A stretch of DNA of 58,330 nt from Vibrio jasicida CAIM 1864 = LMG 25398 (GTDB taxonomy: Bacteria; Pseudomonadota; Gammaproteobacteria; Enterobacterales; Vibrionaceae), in the NCBI RefSeq assembly GCF_000400365.1, contig NZ_BAOG01000108.1:1-58330 (forward strand), in the 5' to 3' direction. Numbering within the stretch: position 1 is the first letter of the stretch; every line of letters starts with the position of its first letter. The notes under the pieces are model-generated. The model was not told the origin of the DNA and searched no databases. It was given only the letters and a program-made list of their open reading frames with translations. Below, in pieces: positions 41,427 to 50,486 of the stretch. The position numbers and the translations under genes are program-made.

Positions 41427-42950
41427 TTATTGGTCAATCAAAACTAACGAGTCCAAAATACCTTGCCCGCTATGGATTCCACCTTCATTTTCACTGGCAG
41501 GCTTACTGCGTATTAAGTATCCGGCATAACCATTATTTTCAGTTACGGGCTCTCCTTGATAATGCGCAGTGAAGAGACCCACTTCACTAACAAGATCGTT
41601 AACTAGTGTTTGCTGGCCATCTCTTACAGCAATGGTTGGGGTTTCACGTTCGTGTGGGTACAGGCGCTGCATTAATGCCCACGCACTGTACTCTTCTGGC
41701 TTTAGCGTTTCTAAAGTAGCACTAATATCCTCGCCAAATACGCAGTGGCCACCGCCTTCCCCTTGGTTTTTTAATACCCACTCTTTTTTGTCTGCACTTT
41801 CATTAAACCATTTAATGCTCTCTGTCGTGATGGCTTTCATATCCGCCAACACGCTTTTAACCAGATTAGCTTCATCAAGTGATAGTCCCCACTCAGCATA
41901 GGTTTCGGCAGGCATCTGTGTGAGTAGCATTTGCATTGATTTGCTAGTCGCCAATTGTTGACTGATAGTGGCATTCATCGCCACGTAATGTTTCTCAATA
42001 AACAGTCGAGTTTGGCTCAGGGTCTGGCAACAAATGTCTTCGTTCAGCTCTGGCGCCCAATAATCTGAATATTGGTAGCCAGCACGCAAGTACACTGTAT
42101 CAATTCCGCCAACCCCATTAAGGATAAGACGTTGGTTGTCACCACTTGAGAGCTGAGTGCTCAATTGTTCGAAGGTTCTCCTAAAGGTACGAACCCCCAA
42201 TTTATGTAAGGCCACCTCCAAAAGGTGCTGGTCATACACATTATCCTCACCCTTTTGAACGATCATTAAGAATGTCGGCTTTTGAGCAGGATTTTTGCTG
42301 TCACTATTAGCACTTGAATCTGCAAAATGAGCTTGAACCTTTTTTGCAGCTGTCGCGATGCCTAAGGCTAATTGTTCCAACCCTTGATTATCTGCAGGAG
42401 TCGCCGAATCATCTTCTAGCCACTCTCGGTAAACCTCGTTCCATTGATTTTTCACAAAGCTATGCAGCTCGTAAGCACGTTGACCGAAAGGTCCCATTCC
42501 TGCGGCTATGCCATTAAATTCAATGACTTTTGCTCCGTATTGGCGATCGTCCATAAAGTCTGTTCTCATTAATAACAGTGGCTGACGTTCAGGTTGCTTG
42601 GGGGAGGTTGCATCACCATGAGCTTGCTGGTGCAGCTCCATTAAGCGACCGAAGAACGGGTCGGCTTTCGCCATCTCACTCAATGAGTTTTGCAGAAAAC
42701 GATGATCTTCAGAAACGTTGCTCACCAACTTAGCAATCAATGGTGTGACCTTACGTAGGTGGTCATAGGCTGAACGTTCCATTGTCATCGGGGCAATACT
42801 AAATGGTACATGCCTTGCGGTATTGTCGGTCTGACGAAAGGCTACACCGTGCATGATTTCCCACTCAAGGATATCTTCAATCACTTGCTCAGATACAAAT
42901 TGTGTTTGAGCAGTATCATTAGATTCGATGTATATTGTTTGGTTGTTCAT
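41427..42950 (-). CDS. Eukaryote-type glutathione synthetase (ATP-grasp)
   Basis: An enzyme that should join gamma-glutamylcysteine to glycine (or a related amine) using ATP. It resembles animal/plant/yeast synthetase (GSS), not bacterial GshB. Matching motifs in order (numbers from the upstream ATG at 42968) are M-R-T-D-F-M (human L-N-R-S-D-Y-M), the metal-binding E-F-N (human E-I-N), V-Y-L-R-A-G-Y (V-Y-F-R-D-G-Y), V-L-K-N-Q-G-E-G-G-G (V-L-K-P-Q-R-E-G-G-G), L-I-R-S-K near 485 and G-G-I-H-S-G. The start at ATG 42950 (507 aa) has AGAGAAAG upstream; an ATG six codons earlier lacks one. One difference: the Gly-rich loop reads G-G-G-H-C, not G-G-G-N-N. It lies 28 bases past an ABC exporter gene and shares a unit with gshA. 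The amine substrate is uncertain. Confidence 0.88.
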   Translation of the reverse strand: MNNQTIYIESNDTAQTQFVSEQVIEDILEWEIMHGVAFRQTDNTARHVPFSIAPMTMERSAYDHLRKVTPLIAKLVSNVSEDHRFLQNSLSEMAKADPFFGRLMELHQQAHGDATSPKQPERQPLLLMRTDFMDDRQYGAKVIEFNGIAAGMGPFGQRAYELHSFVKNQWNEVYREWLEDDSATPADNQGLEQLALGIATAAKKVQAHFADSSANSDSKNPAQKPTFLMIVQKGEDNVYDQHLLEVALHKLGVRTFRRTFEQLSTQLSSGDNQRLILNGVGGIDTVYLRAGYQYSDYWAPELNEDICCQTLSQTRLFIEKHYVAMNATISQQLATSKSMQMLLTQMPAETYAEWGLSLDEANLVKSVLADMKAITTESIKWFNESADKKEWVLKNQGEGGGHCVFGEDISATLETLKPEEYSAWALMQRLYPHERETPTIAVRDGQQTLVNDLVSEVGLFTAHYQGEPVTENNGYAGYLIRSKPASENEGGIHSGQGILDSLVLIDQ

Positions 42951-42978
42951 AATGTTCTTTCTCTTCATAATTAATCAC

Positions 42979-44808
42979 TTATGCTGCACTGACGGTGGTT
43001 AAGCCAAGCGTGCTGTTCTGAGTGTCATGTTCTTCTTGTGCTTTTTGACTTAGGTACAAATCTCGATAGTCGCCATCTTGAGCAATCAGCTCTCGGTGTG
43101 TGCCTCTTTGTACGACCTTGCCACTGTTCATCACCAAGATTTGATCAGCGTTTTGAATCGTTGATAAACGGTGTGCAACGGTAATGACAGTCCTACCATC
43201 CTGGATATTCTCTAACGCCTGTTTTACCGCTTCCTCTGATTCACTATCGATATTCGCCGTGGCTTCATCTAGCAGAAATATTTTCGGATCGTGGGAAATT
43301 ACCCGAGCTAACGCTAATAACTGCCTTTCCCCAACTGAAAGTGAGGCACCGCCATTGCCCGGTTTATGTCCAAAGCCATCAGGCAGACGATGAATGAAAC
43401 GATCTGCTTGCACCATTTCGGCTGCACTGACCGCTTTCTCTCGGCTTTTCGCTGCTGCGTTTTCATTTGTGTCACCTGTGCTAACTAAACCGTGAGATAA
43501 GTTAATGTTTTCCTCGATTGAGCCACTAAAGATGGTTGGGTCTTGCGATACCAAGCCAAACAACTTACGCAATTGTGCTTCTGGCAGAGTTTGAAGCGAT
43601 TGCCCGCCAATGAAAATGTCACCCTGCTGCTGTTGATAAAAACGCATTAACAGATTGATCACAGAGCTTTTCCCGCTACCGGTATGCCCTACAATAGCGG
43701 TGAACTCACCGCTTTTTGCTGTAAAGCTAACGTCTTTAAGCACGGGTTTATCTTCTTCGTACCCCATAGTGACATTGCGGAACTCAATATCGTGACGATT
43801 GTTGAACGTTACTTCAGGCATCACTTGGTTATGAACCTCAGACTCATCGTCTAGTAACTCAAAAATACGTTTTGACGATACCGTGGCAACCTGAAATTTA
43901 TGCAGTTCCATCGATAACTGTCGGAACGGGTCAAAGAATCGCTCAACATAATTCAAAAAGGCGTATAAGGTGCCGACCTCAACAACGGTCGACATTGAAG
44001 CCCCAGCAAACCAGGCGACAATACCCGCTGCAGTCAGCGTCGCAATTAAACGCGTCAGTGGTAACAACATTAAGCTATCAATGGCTACTGACTTGGTTCT
44101 GAAGTTAAACCAGCTTTGATTTTCTTTCTCAAACTTGGTTTGAAAGTTTTTTTGCTGGCGAAACGCTTGAATCAACGCCATTCCCTGTAATGACTCATTG
44201 ATTTGGCCATTAATGTTGCTGACTTGAACTCGAATTCCATCAAATACTGGTGTTGAAATCTTGCGATACAGATGCATGGTCATAAGTAACACGGGGATCA
44301 ACACCAAACTCAATAACATCAAACGCCAGTCCAATAACGCCATGGCGATGAAGATCGCTAAGATACGTAAGGCGCCTTGAACAACAGTTGGGAGCGTCGA
44401 CACGAACATATTTCGCAGCGACTCGGTGTCGTTAGTAATGTAAGAAACCAGTTTCCCTGTCGGCAACTTGTCGAAGGTCGCTATCGGAAAGTTCAACACA
44501 TGGCGAAATAACTGCTCTCGCACATTTTTGACCACCAGCAATGCACCGTGTTTAAACGCGATAGCTTGCAAATACCCGAACACCGCAGCTAATACGTAGA
44601 AAACCATAACCAGTCCAATCAAAGTGATAAGCTGTTGCCATTCAAATTGCTGAGGCACAATCACCTCATCAAGGACGATTTTCGCCAACCAAGGGATCGT
44701 CATTTCAGCAGTAACCGCTAGCCCCAACATGAGGAATGCAAAGCCAAAACGGGCTTTGTGAGGCAAGGAAAACGCCAACAACCGACGATAAATGGTAGTA
44801 TTTTTCAT
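42979..44808 (-). CDS. ABC exporter half-transporter, MdlB-like
   Basis: A fused membrane/ATPase exporter subunit, 609 aa from ATG 44808. That start is chosen because AGGAGG lies 6 bases upstream and the codon overlaps the stop of the partner gene (ATGA). An ATG 16 codons earlier lies within the partner gene and lacks such a site. Six helices occupy residues about 15-300. The ATPase has Walker A G-H-T-G-S-G-K-S-S, signature L-S-V-G-E-R-Q and an intact Walker B L-L-D-E. The signature with V-G and the D-E pair match E. coli MdlB. It should pair with the MdlA-like subunit. Its place between gshA and a glutathione synthetase suggests it exports the thiol product; cargo is inference. Confidence 0.9.
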   Translation of the reverse strand: MKNTTIYRRLLAFSLPHKARFGFAFLMLGLAVTAEMTIPWLAKIVLDEVIVPQQFEWQQLITLIGLVMVFYVLAAVFGYLQAIAFKHGALLVVKNVREQLFRHVLNFPIATFDKLPTGKLVSYITNDTESLRNMFVSTLPTVVQGALRILAIFIAMALLDWRLMLLSLVLIPVLLMTMHLYRKISTPVFDGIRVQVSNINGQINESLQGMALIQAFRQQKNFQTKFEKENQSWFNFRTKSVAIDSLMLLPLTRLIATLTAAGIVAWFAGASMSTVVEVGTLYAFLNYVERFFDPFRQLSMELHKFQVATVSSKRIFELLDDESEVHNQVMPEVTFNNRHDIEFRNVTMGYEEDKPVLKDVSFTAKSGEFTAIVGHTGSGKSSVINLLMRFYQQQQGDIFIGGQSLQTLPEAQLRKLFGLVSQDPTIFSGSIEENINLSHGLVSTGDTNENAAAKSREKAVSAAEMVQADRFIHRLPDGFGHKPGNGGASLSVGERQLLALARVISHDPKIFLLDEATANIDSESEEAVKQALENIQDGRTVITVAHRLSTIQNADQILVMNSGKVVQRGTHRELIAQDGDYRDLYLSQKAQEEHDTQNSTLGLTTVSAA

Positions 44809-46547
44809 TGTTTGCCTCCTAACTGACTTTGGCGCTGATAAACCATCGAATACCAACCTTGATTTGCCATTAATTCATAGTGAGAGCCACGCTCTTCTAT
44901 CTGACCATCATTTAAGACTAAGATATGGTCAGCTTCGATAAGGTTGGTCAAACGCTGGGTAACAAGCAGCATCGTTTTATGAGAATAATGCGCTTTTAAA
45001 TTTCGGCGTACTTGCACCTCTGTTTTCATGTCTAACGCACTGAAAGGGTCATCTAACAACAGGATATCTGCATCTGACAGGAGTGCTCTGGCAAGCGTTA
45101 ATCGCTGTTTTTGGCCCCCTGATAGATTTGTTCCTCCCTCTCTAAGCGGGGTATCAAAACCATCGGGCATCGCTTCAATCTCTGCTAGAATGTCCGCCAT
45201 GTCCGCCACATGTTTTATTTCTGACAGTGACGCATTCGGTTTCGATAACGCAATGTTCTCTGCGATAGTGCCGGAAAATAAATACGGCTTTTGAGGAACC
45301 CATGCCAACTTGCTGCGCAAGGCATCAAAGGTGAGACTGTCACTTGGCATACCTGAAATGTGGATGCTAGATGGCTTCTCAAGTTTAAATTGACGCAACG
45401 CCAGATGCAGGAGTGTGCTTTTGCCACCGCCTGTTGGTCCAGTAATGCCCACTAACCCACCTGACGGCAGTTCAAACTTTACGTTGTCCAAAGCTCTTCG
45501 ATTTGCTTGCTCATAGGTAAATTCACAGATATCAAATGACATACTTGAATCCGAATCGGCAGCTAGCGTTTTGTCACCTTCGACGACTTCTAGGTTTTCA
45601 GCAAACAATTGCTCTAGTCGCTGCCAAGATGTTTTGCCGCGTTGAAAGACATTAAATTGCCAACCAAACTGCATGAATGGCCCCAGCAATTGACCAAGGT
45701 ACAAAGTAAAAGTCGTAAAGAGTCCGACGGTGATGCTACCTTGTTCGATTAGCCATGCGCCGTACCCAAGAGCGATCACAAACGACAAGCCATAAACCAA
45801 TTGGATTGTTGGAGCGAACGCTGCATCCACTTTCGCTACAGTTAGATTGGCATCAACCGTTTGATCTAAGGTTTGTCCAAAACGTTGTTCTTGACGACCA
45901 GAAATACCATGTGAACGAACCGCACGAATACCCGCTACTGTTTCTCGTGTCTCTTCTGTCAAATCAGAAAATGCAGCCTGCGCCTTGCCAAAGGCTTTAT
46001 GTAGCTGCACACCATAACGACGAGTGATCAGCACCAACAACGGGAAGGGAAGCAATGCAATGGTCGTGAGCTGCCCGCTGACAACAAATATCATCCCTAA
46101 AATGACGGTCATGCCTGCGATGAACGAATCCACCAATGTCATAATACCCATGCCCATGGTTTCTTCGACAGCATTCAGATCATTGGTGGCATGCGCCATT
46201 AAATCACCGGTACTGCGGCGGGCATAAAAGGCTGGAGGGAGCTGTGAGAACTTTTGAAATAGCTCACCGCGCATCACACGAGTAATCGCAATAGACGCCC
46301 CATATAACTTGCTTTGCCATACAAAACGCAGACCATACATTGCCGCGCCCGAAACAATGATCCCACCTACGTGGATAACTAGGGTTTGTGTATCTAATGT
46401 TCCTTCGCTAATGCCATCGACTATTCGACCAATCAACCATGAAGGAACCAAGTTGACCAAAGCCACCAACTGCAGAGCCACAAGGGCAATCAGATAGTGT
46501 CGGCCAAACATTGTTAAGTAGTCTTTTAGCTTCCAAAGAATATTCAT
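44805..46547 (-). CDS. ABC exporter half-transporter, MdlA-like, with degenerate ATP site
   Basis: The partner exporter subunit, 580 aa. A six-helix membrane domain (about 15-300) with the T-G-D-L-M-A-H-A-T-N-D coupling segment near residue 110 precedes an ATPase with Walker A G-P-T-G-G-G-K-S-T and signature L-S-G-G-Q-K-Q-R. Walker B reads L-L-L-D-D, so the catalytic glutamate is replaced by aspartate, as in E. coli MdlA. This is the degenerate site of a heterodimeric exporter. Its ATG overlaps the gshA stop, and its stop overlaps the MdlB-like start. The tight coupling of synthesis and export genes is the main clue to its cargo. Confidence 0.9.
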   Translation of the reverse strand: MNILWKLKDYLTMFGRHYLIALVALQLVALVNLVPSWLIGRIVDGISEGTLDTQTLVIHVGGIIVSGAAMYGLRFVWQSKLYGASIAITRVMRGELFQKFSQLPPAFYARRSTGDLMAHATNDLNAVEETMGMGIMTLVDSFIAGMTVILGMIFVVSGQLTTIALLPFPLLVLITRRYGVQLHKAFGKAQAAFSDLTEETRETVAGIRAVRSHGISGRQEQRFGQTLDQTVDANLTVAKVDAAFAPTIQLVYGLSFVIALGYGAWLIEQGSITVGLFTTFTLYLGQLLGPFMQFGWQFNVFQRGKTSWQRLEQLFAENLEVVEGDKTLAADSDSSMSFDICEFTYEQANRRALDNVKFELPSGGLVGITGPTGGGKSTLLHLALRQFKLEKPSSIHISGMPSDSLTFDALRSKLAWVPQKPYLFSGTIAENIALSKPNASLSEIKHVADMADILAEIEAMPDGFDTPLREGGTNLSGGQKQRLTLARALLSDADILLLDDPFSALDMKTEVQVRRNLKAHYSHKTMLLVTQRLTNLIEADHILVLNDGQIEERGSHYELMANQGWYSMVYQRQSQLGGKQ

Positions 46548-48217
46548 AATGGGTTTACGTGCTCTTTATTACCTTGAGATGAGTTTAAATGTTCTGACAT
46601 TGACTGTGAGGCATCACCTCGAGAAGGGACTCCACAATCAATTTGATTTTTTTGAGCTAAATAATCATCAAAGTTGGTTTCGTTTTCAGACTCTAGGCGT
46701 TTTTGCTCAACTAGCGAGTTGTCCACCATCGATTGCAGTTGCGTCATGTCATCGACAGAGAGCGTATTGTTCAAATAACCTTGCTTGTGCTCGCCTGAAT
46801 ACCTTCTCATTAACGTTGTGAAGCTGATGTTTTCTTGTTCCATAACCGCTAGGATCTGTGCAGAAGGCGTTAATTGGCTGTCGTCAAACTTTGCTTGTTC
46901 ACGCATTACTGCCGTTACATAGCTATTGGTTTCCTGCGCGTCATCCAGGCTTTTTGCCATTTCAGCTAACATACCCATTAGTGGCTTAGCTAAATCTGTC
47001 AGTAACATGTCGCCATTTACGGTAGGAAGCATCAAACTCGGCTTCCTGCCCTGCATTGCCACCAGTTCTTGTCTTTGCATGATCAGTTGGCTTTCCTGCT
47101 CACTCATTTCAGGGCTTGGTGTGAGTGCGCTATACAGCAAAAATAGGTCGATGAACTGACTTTGAAGTTCATCAATACCAAATGGCAACAAAGGGTTGTT
47201 GTCCAAGCTGCGCAACTCTATGTATTCCACTCCGTAATGACACATGGCAACCAAAGGACGCATTTGTGCATTAACAATTTTAGGTCGAACAGAACCGTAC
47301 AATTCATTCTCGAGTTGAAGAACTGAACTATTCAACTGCTGATGTTCAGTGAGGTGAGCGTACAGATCACTTGGCTGAGTTAATGCGTGGCATAGGCCGG
47401 TTAGATAGTCTTGTATATTATTAAAGCTCATCGGAAAACGAGACTGTTCACTACTCCCATAGCCCAAGTTACTCAATCGTAGCGATGTAGCCCATGGTAA
47501 GTAATCTGTCGTGCTATCCCACTGGTTTAATGCGTGAGGTCGATCTTGCAGGTAGCTCTTATCCGCCGCCGGTGAAGCGCCAAACAAATACGGAATAATC
47601 CAACCATGGCGTAGAACATTGCGAATCAGATGAAAGTATCGCTCAGAAATAAAGGTTTCTAACGGCAACTGACTTTCAGTATGAGTATGAAGCGCCTTCC
47701 AGAAAGAGTCTGGTAACGAATAGTTGTAATGAATGCCTGAAATCAGCTGCATTCTCTTTCCATAACGGTTCGCTAACCCCTCTCGATAACGCATCTTCGC
47801 AATACCAGCATTTGATGTTCCGTAATTTGCTATCGCGATATCATTATCAACGGGCAGGAGTGGAGGCATGCTCGCCGGCCACATAGATTCACCGTCATTT
47901 AGATGTGATGCAACAAAGTGGTGTAATGAAGACAAGGTTCTAAAGGTCTCTGTTCTATCCGTCACCGCAGGTGTCACCAGCTCCAGCTGGGCTTCCGAGA
48001 AATCAGTGGTGATGTATGGGTGAGTCAGTGCTGAACCTAGGGATTCAGGGTGAGGGCGCTGAGAAAGCGCACCACTTTGTGACACTCGAACCATTTCGCG
48101 CTCAACTCCACGGCGAACACCTTGCAGAGTCTTTTTTACATCATCACTTGTGATAAAGGCTAACAACGACTCATTAGTCAGAGTGTGCATTTCATTGGGG
48201 AAGGCTTCTTTTTTCAT
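46544..48217 (-). CDS. gshA: Glutamate-cysteine ligase, GshA type
   Basis: Makes gamma-glutamylcysteine from glutamate, cysteine and ATP, 557 aa against about 520 in E. coli. Family segments are intact: G-V-R-R-G-V-E-R-E-M-V-R-V (near 34), T-T-D-F-S-E-A-Q-L-E (near 72), W-P-A-S-M-P-P (near 112), I-S-G-I-H-Y-N-Y-S-L-P (near 159) and Y-I-E-L-R-S-L-D-N-N-P (near 332). A polar tail of about 35 residues is extra. Its stop overlaps the MdlA-like start (ATGA). A tandem TGCGTCTT repeat lies 35 bases before the ATG. Vibrios normally carry a housekeeping gshA elsewhere, so this is probably a dedicated second copy. The ribosome-binding site is weak. Confidence 0.93.
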   Translation of the reverse strand: MKKEAFPNEMHTLTNESLLAFITSDDVKKTLQGVRRGVEREMVRVSQSGALSQRPHPESLGSALTHPYITTDFSEAQLELVTPAVTDRTETFRTLSSLHHFVASHLNDGESMWPASMPPLLPVDNDIAIANYGTSNAGIAKMRYREGLANRYGKRMQLISGIHYNYSLPDSFWKALHTHTESQLPLETFISERYFHLIRNVLRHGWIIPYLFGASPAADKSYLQDRPHALNQWDSTTDYLPWATSLRLSNLGYGSSEQSRFPMSFNNIQDYLTGLCHALTQPSDLYAHLTEHQQLNSSVLQLENELYGSVRPKIVNAQMRPLVAMCHYGVEYIELRSLDNNPLLPFGIDELQSQFIDLFLLYSALTPSPEMSEQESQLIMQRQELVAMQGRKPSLMLPTVNGDMLLTDLAKPLMGMLAEMAKSLDDAQETNSYVTAVMREQAKFDDSQLTPSAQILAVMEQENISFTTLMRRYSGEHKQGYLNNTLSVDDMTQLQSMVDNSLVEQKRLESENETNFDDYLAQKNQIDCGVPSRGDASQSMSEHLNSSQGNKEHVNPL

Positions 48218-48252
48218 TCGTCTTATTCGATAAAAATGTTATTCACTCAGTT

Positions 48253-48280
48253 AAGACGCAACAAAACAGAAAAAGACGCA
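48253..48280 (-). promoter_or_regulatory. Tandem TGCGTCTT direct repeat, gshA promoter region
   Basis: On the minus strand, TGCGTCTT occurs at 48280-48273 and again at 48260-48253, a 20-bp period, ending 35 bases before the gshA start. The same arrangement precedes patB (49639-49666) and tcyP (53796-53823). Confidence 0.75.
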
Positions 48281-48426
48281 CATTTTTTCGTTTTTTTAAA
48301 AAGAAGATATATAAGTTCCTGAGCGAACAGATCTGTCTAACAAAAGAAAAAGTCGACCTGAACAGCAGAGCGACTTTTAAGCAGCATGTTAATCAAAAGA
48401 TCAATTATCGCGAAGGCGTTTTCTTA

Positions 48427-49602
48427 TCATGAAAGCTTCTGAATCTCACTGAGCAGTAGATTCAGAGACGCTTTAATTTGAGGTAACGGTGAGGCAAAGT
48501 TCATTCTGTAATAGTTGCTATCCGGCTCTCCAAACCAGCTGCCAGGTGTCAGCGCCATTTTTGCTCTCATCACTAGCAGTTCTTTAAGTTGTTCTGGCTT
48601 TAAGCCAAGCCCTGTGAAATCTAACCAGATTTGGTTGGTTCCTTCAGGCTTGTATACCTTAATCTGAGGGAGATTCGTTTCTAAGAACTATGTAATCCAG
48701 TTCATATTGGTTTGCGTGTAGTTTAGAAACTCATTAAACCACTCTTCACCATGCTGATAAGCCGCTATCGTTGCATAAGTTGTCAGCGCATTACCATGGT
48801 CCAACGACATTGATGCTGACATCGCTTTCACTTTTGTGTGCAACTCAGCATTATCGCTATAGATGTAGCCATTTGAGATACTGCTGAGTCCGAAATTTTT
48901 AGCCGGAGAGCCAATAATAGAAATCGTGTTGCCGTAACCCAGTGACACAATACTTGTGAATTCAGAGCCCTCAAAAACAATATCAGCATGGATCTCGTCA
49001 CTGATGATCAAGGTTTGGTATTTCTTGGCGATGGCAACTAACTTCTCTAGCTCACCTCTCTTCCAAACTCTTCCCACAGGGTTGTGAGGATTGCACAACA
49101 GCACAATCTTAACGTTAGAGTGCTGAAGTTTTGCTTCAAAATCATCAAAGTCGATTTGATAATGGTCATCAACCAGATTCAAAGTGTTATCGACTGCAAC
49201 TCTACCTGCTGATTCGATCAAACGACGAAATTGATGATAAACCGGAGTCTGAATAAGAACGCCTTCACCTTCAGCAGAAAATTCGCGGATCAACAACCCT
49301 ATAGCGCTCAATACGCCTGGTACTTGTACAAAGTTTTTGGGGTTGAGATCTAAGCCATGTCGCTTGCTGTTCCACTTAGATATAGAGGCAAAAACCGACT
49401 CGGAATCGAACTCATAAGAGAAGGTTTCACGTGTCACCAAACGTTGCAGCTCTTGTGTGATAGACGGCGCAATTGGAAAATCCATATCCGCGACCCAGTA
49501 CGGTACAACATCATCACTCCCCCACATTTGGTTGAGCATCTGGTTATCTTTCTTAATAAAGTTGTTTTTAATATCTTTGTTTTTTGGTTCTACGTTAAAC
49601 AT
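48427..49602 (-). pseudogene. PatB/MalY-type C-S lyase with in-frame amber codon
   Basis: A PLP-dependent beta C-S lyase, cleaving cystathionine, cysteine or cysteine conjugates to thiol or sulfide, pyruvate and ammonia. PLP-binding segments are intact: N-P-H-N-P-V-G-R-V-W (171-180), S-D-E-I-H-A-D (201-207) and Lys235 in S-P-A-K-N-F. The frame meets TAG at 48690-48688 after 304 codons, then continues in the same phase for 86 more codons with clear family sequence (F-L-E-T-N-L-P-Q-I-K-V; R-M-N-F-A-S-P with the carboxylate-binding Arg) to TGA at 48427. Full length would be 391 aa, the family norm. GGAG lies 8 bases before the ATG. Probable recent Gln-to-amber change, error or read-through; the short form should be inactive. 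Confidence 0.88.
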
Positions 49603-49638
49603 TGATTATCTCCGCATCATATTTTCTTTCGTTACTTA

Positions 49639-49666
49639 TAGACGCAGCTAGCTGTTAAAAGACGCA
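49639..49666 (-). promoter_or_regulatory. Tandem TGCGTCTT/TGCGTCTA direct repeat, patB promoter region
   Basis: On the minus strand, TGCGTCTT at 49666-49659 and TGCGTCTA at 49646-49639, a 20-bp period, ending 36 bases before the patB start. It shows that patB has its own promoter, sharing control with gshA and tcyP. Confidence 0.75.
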
Positions 49667-49838
49667 AAAAATGTCGTTCTATTTGATATTAATTTTGATG
49701 GTAAGGGGAAAAGAGAATGTGCCATTGAATAAGCTGGTGGAGATTGTCACAACTGCGTCATAGTAAATATCACGCAATCGGACGCCCCATCTTTAAGAAA
49801 TCACTGTAGTGACCACCCGCACCGACTCACGATCAAGT

Positions 49839-50396
49839 TCATTCACTGCACTTGTTGTTTTTGGCGAAGTTTGCACATTCCGGCTTAGGGTGAAAGTCTA
49901 CGATTCCTTCACTGCCAGCCTCGATGTTGCAGCAATCAGTTAAAACATCTTTTAGTTTTGTACGTCCACGCTGAATTCGACTTTTCGCTGCTGAGAGCGA
50001 CAAACCTAGTTGATCAGCAACCGCCTGCTGCGATAGTCCGTCAAGCTCAGCAAGAATCATCGCTTGACGGTATTTCTCAGGCAGGCAATCAAACATAGGG
50101 CGTAAACACTGCCCCATCTCTTGTAGGTTCGTTAACTCAGAAGAGGTTTCTTCTTCTACTTGGTTGTCGACCAATTCTTCGTGAGGTTGGTGGGTCCGAT
50201 AGAAGTCCATAATCGTATTATGAGTTATGCGATACAGCCAATTCTGAAGCTTATCTCTTGTTTCTAGCTGTTCAATCTTTTGACTGGCCTTGATGTAGAC
50301 CTCCTGCAAGATGTCATCAGCCAAATCAAGATCACCCGTCTTTTTCACTATGTAACTTCTTAGTTGGTCTTTGTGTGTCATCCACTCCGCTAACAT
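49839..50396 (-). CDS. sigZ: RNA polymerase sigma factor SigZ
   Basis: A small group-4 (ECF-like) sigma factor, 185 aa. Region 2 (about 8-75) contains D-L-A-D-D-I-L-Q-E-V-Y-I-K and W-L-Y-R-I-T-H-N-T-I-M-D-F-Y-R. Region 4 (about 105-155) contains L-P-E-K-Y-R-Q-A and the helix-turn-helix L-S-Q-Q-A-V-A-D-Q-L-G-L-S-L-S-A-A-K-S-R. A C-terminal tail carries C-C and two further cysteines (P-E-C-A-N-F-A-K-N-N-K-C), typical of SigZ and possibly redox- or metal-sensing. GAGGAAAAGCT precedes the ATG. No anti-sigma gene is adjacent. A 31-bp palindrome overlaps its promoter. It lies within the thiol island and is a candidate regulator of it. Confidence 0.9.
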   Translation of the reverse strand: MLAEWMTHKDQLRSYIVKKTGDLDLADDILQEVYIKASQKIEQLETRDKLQNWLYRITHNTIMDFYRTHQPHEELVDNQVEEETSSELTNLQEMGQCLRPMFDCLPEKYRQAMILAELDGLSQQAVADQLGLSLSAAKSRIQRGRTKLKDVLTDCCNIEAGSEGIVDFHPKPECANFAKNNKCSE

Positions 50397-50409
50397 AGCT
50401 TTTCCTCAA

Positions 50410-50440
50410 TTATCGATATATACGCACAATATTTCGATAA
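50410..50440. promoter_or_regulatory. 31-bp imperfect palindrome upstream of sigZ
   Basis: TTATCGATATAT (50410-50421) and ATATTTCGATAA (50429-50440) are inverted repeats matching at 11 of 12 positions around a 7-base centre. It sits 14-44 bases before the sigZ start, where a repressor or activator would act on its promoter. Confidence 0.55.
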
Positions 50441-50486
50441 TAGTAGAAATATAAAAAATGTAAAGCGCAAAGACCAAGCAATTTAA

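Noticed and set aside
41427..49602. Idea that the thiol block encodes a nonribosomal or siderophore pathway
   Set aside because: No carrier, adenylation or condensation domains are present; the ATP-grasp enzyme and ligase match glutathione-type synthesis throughout.
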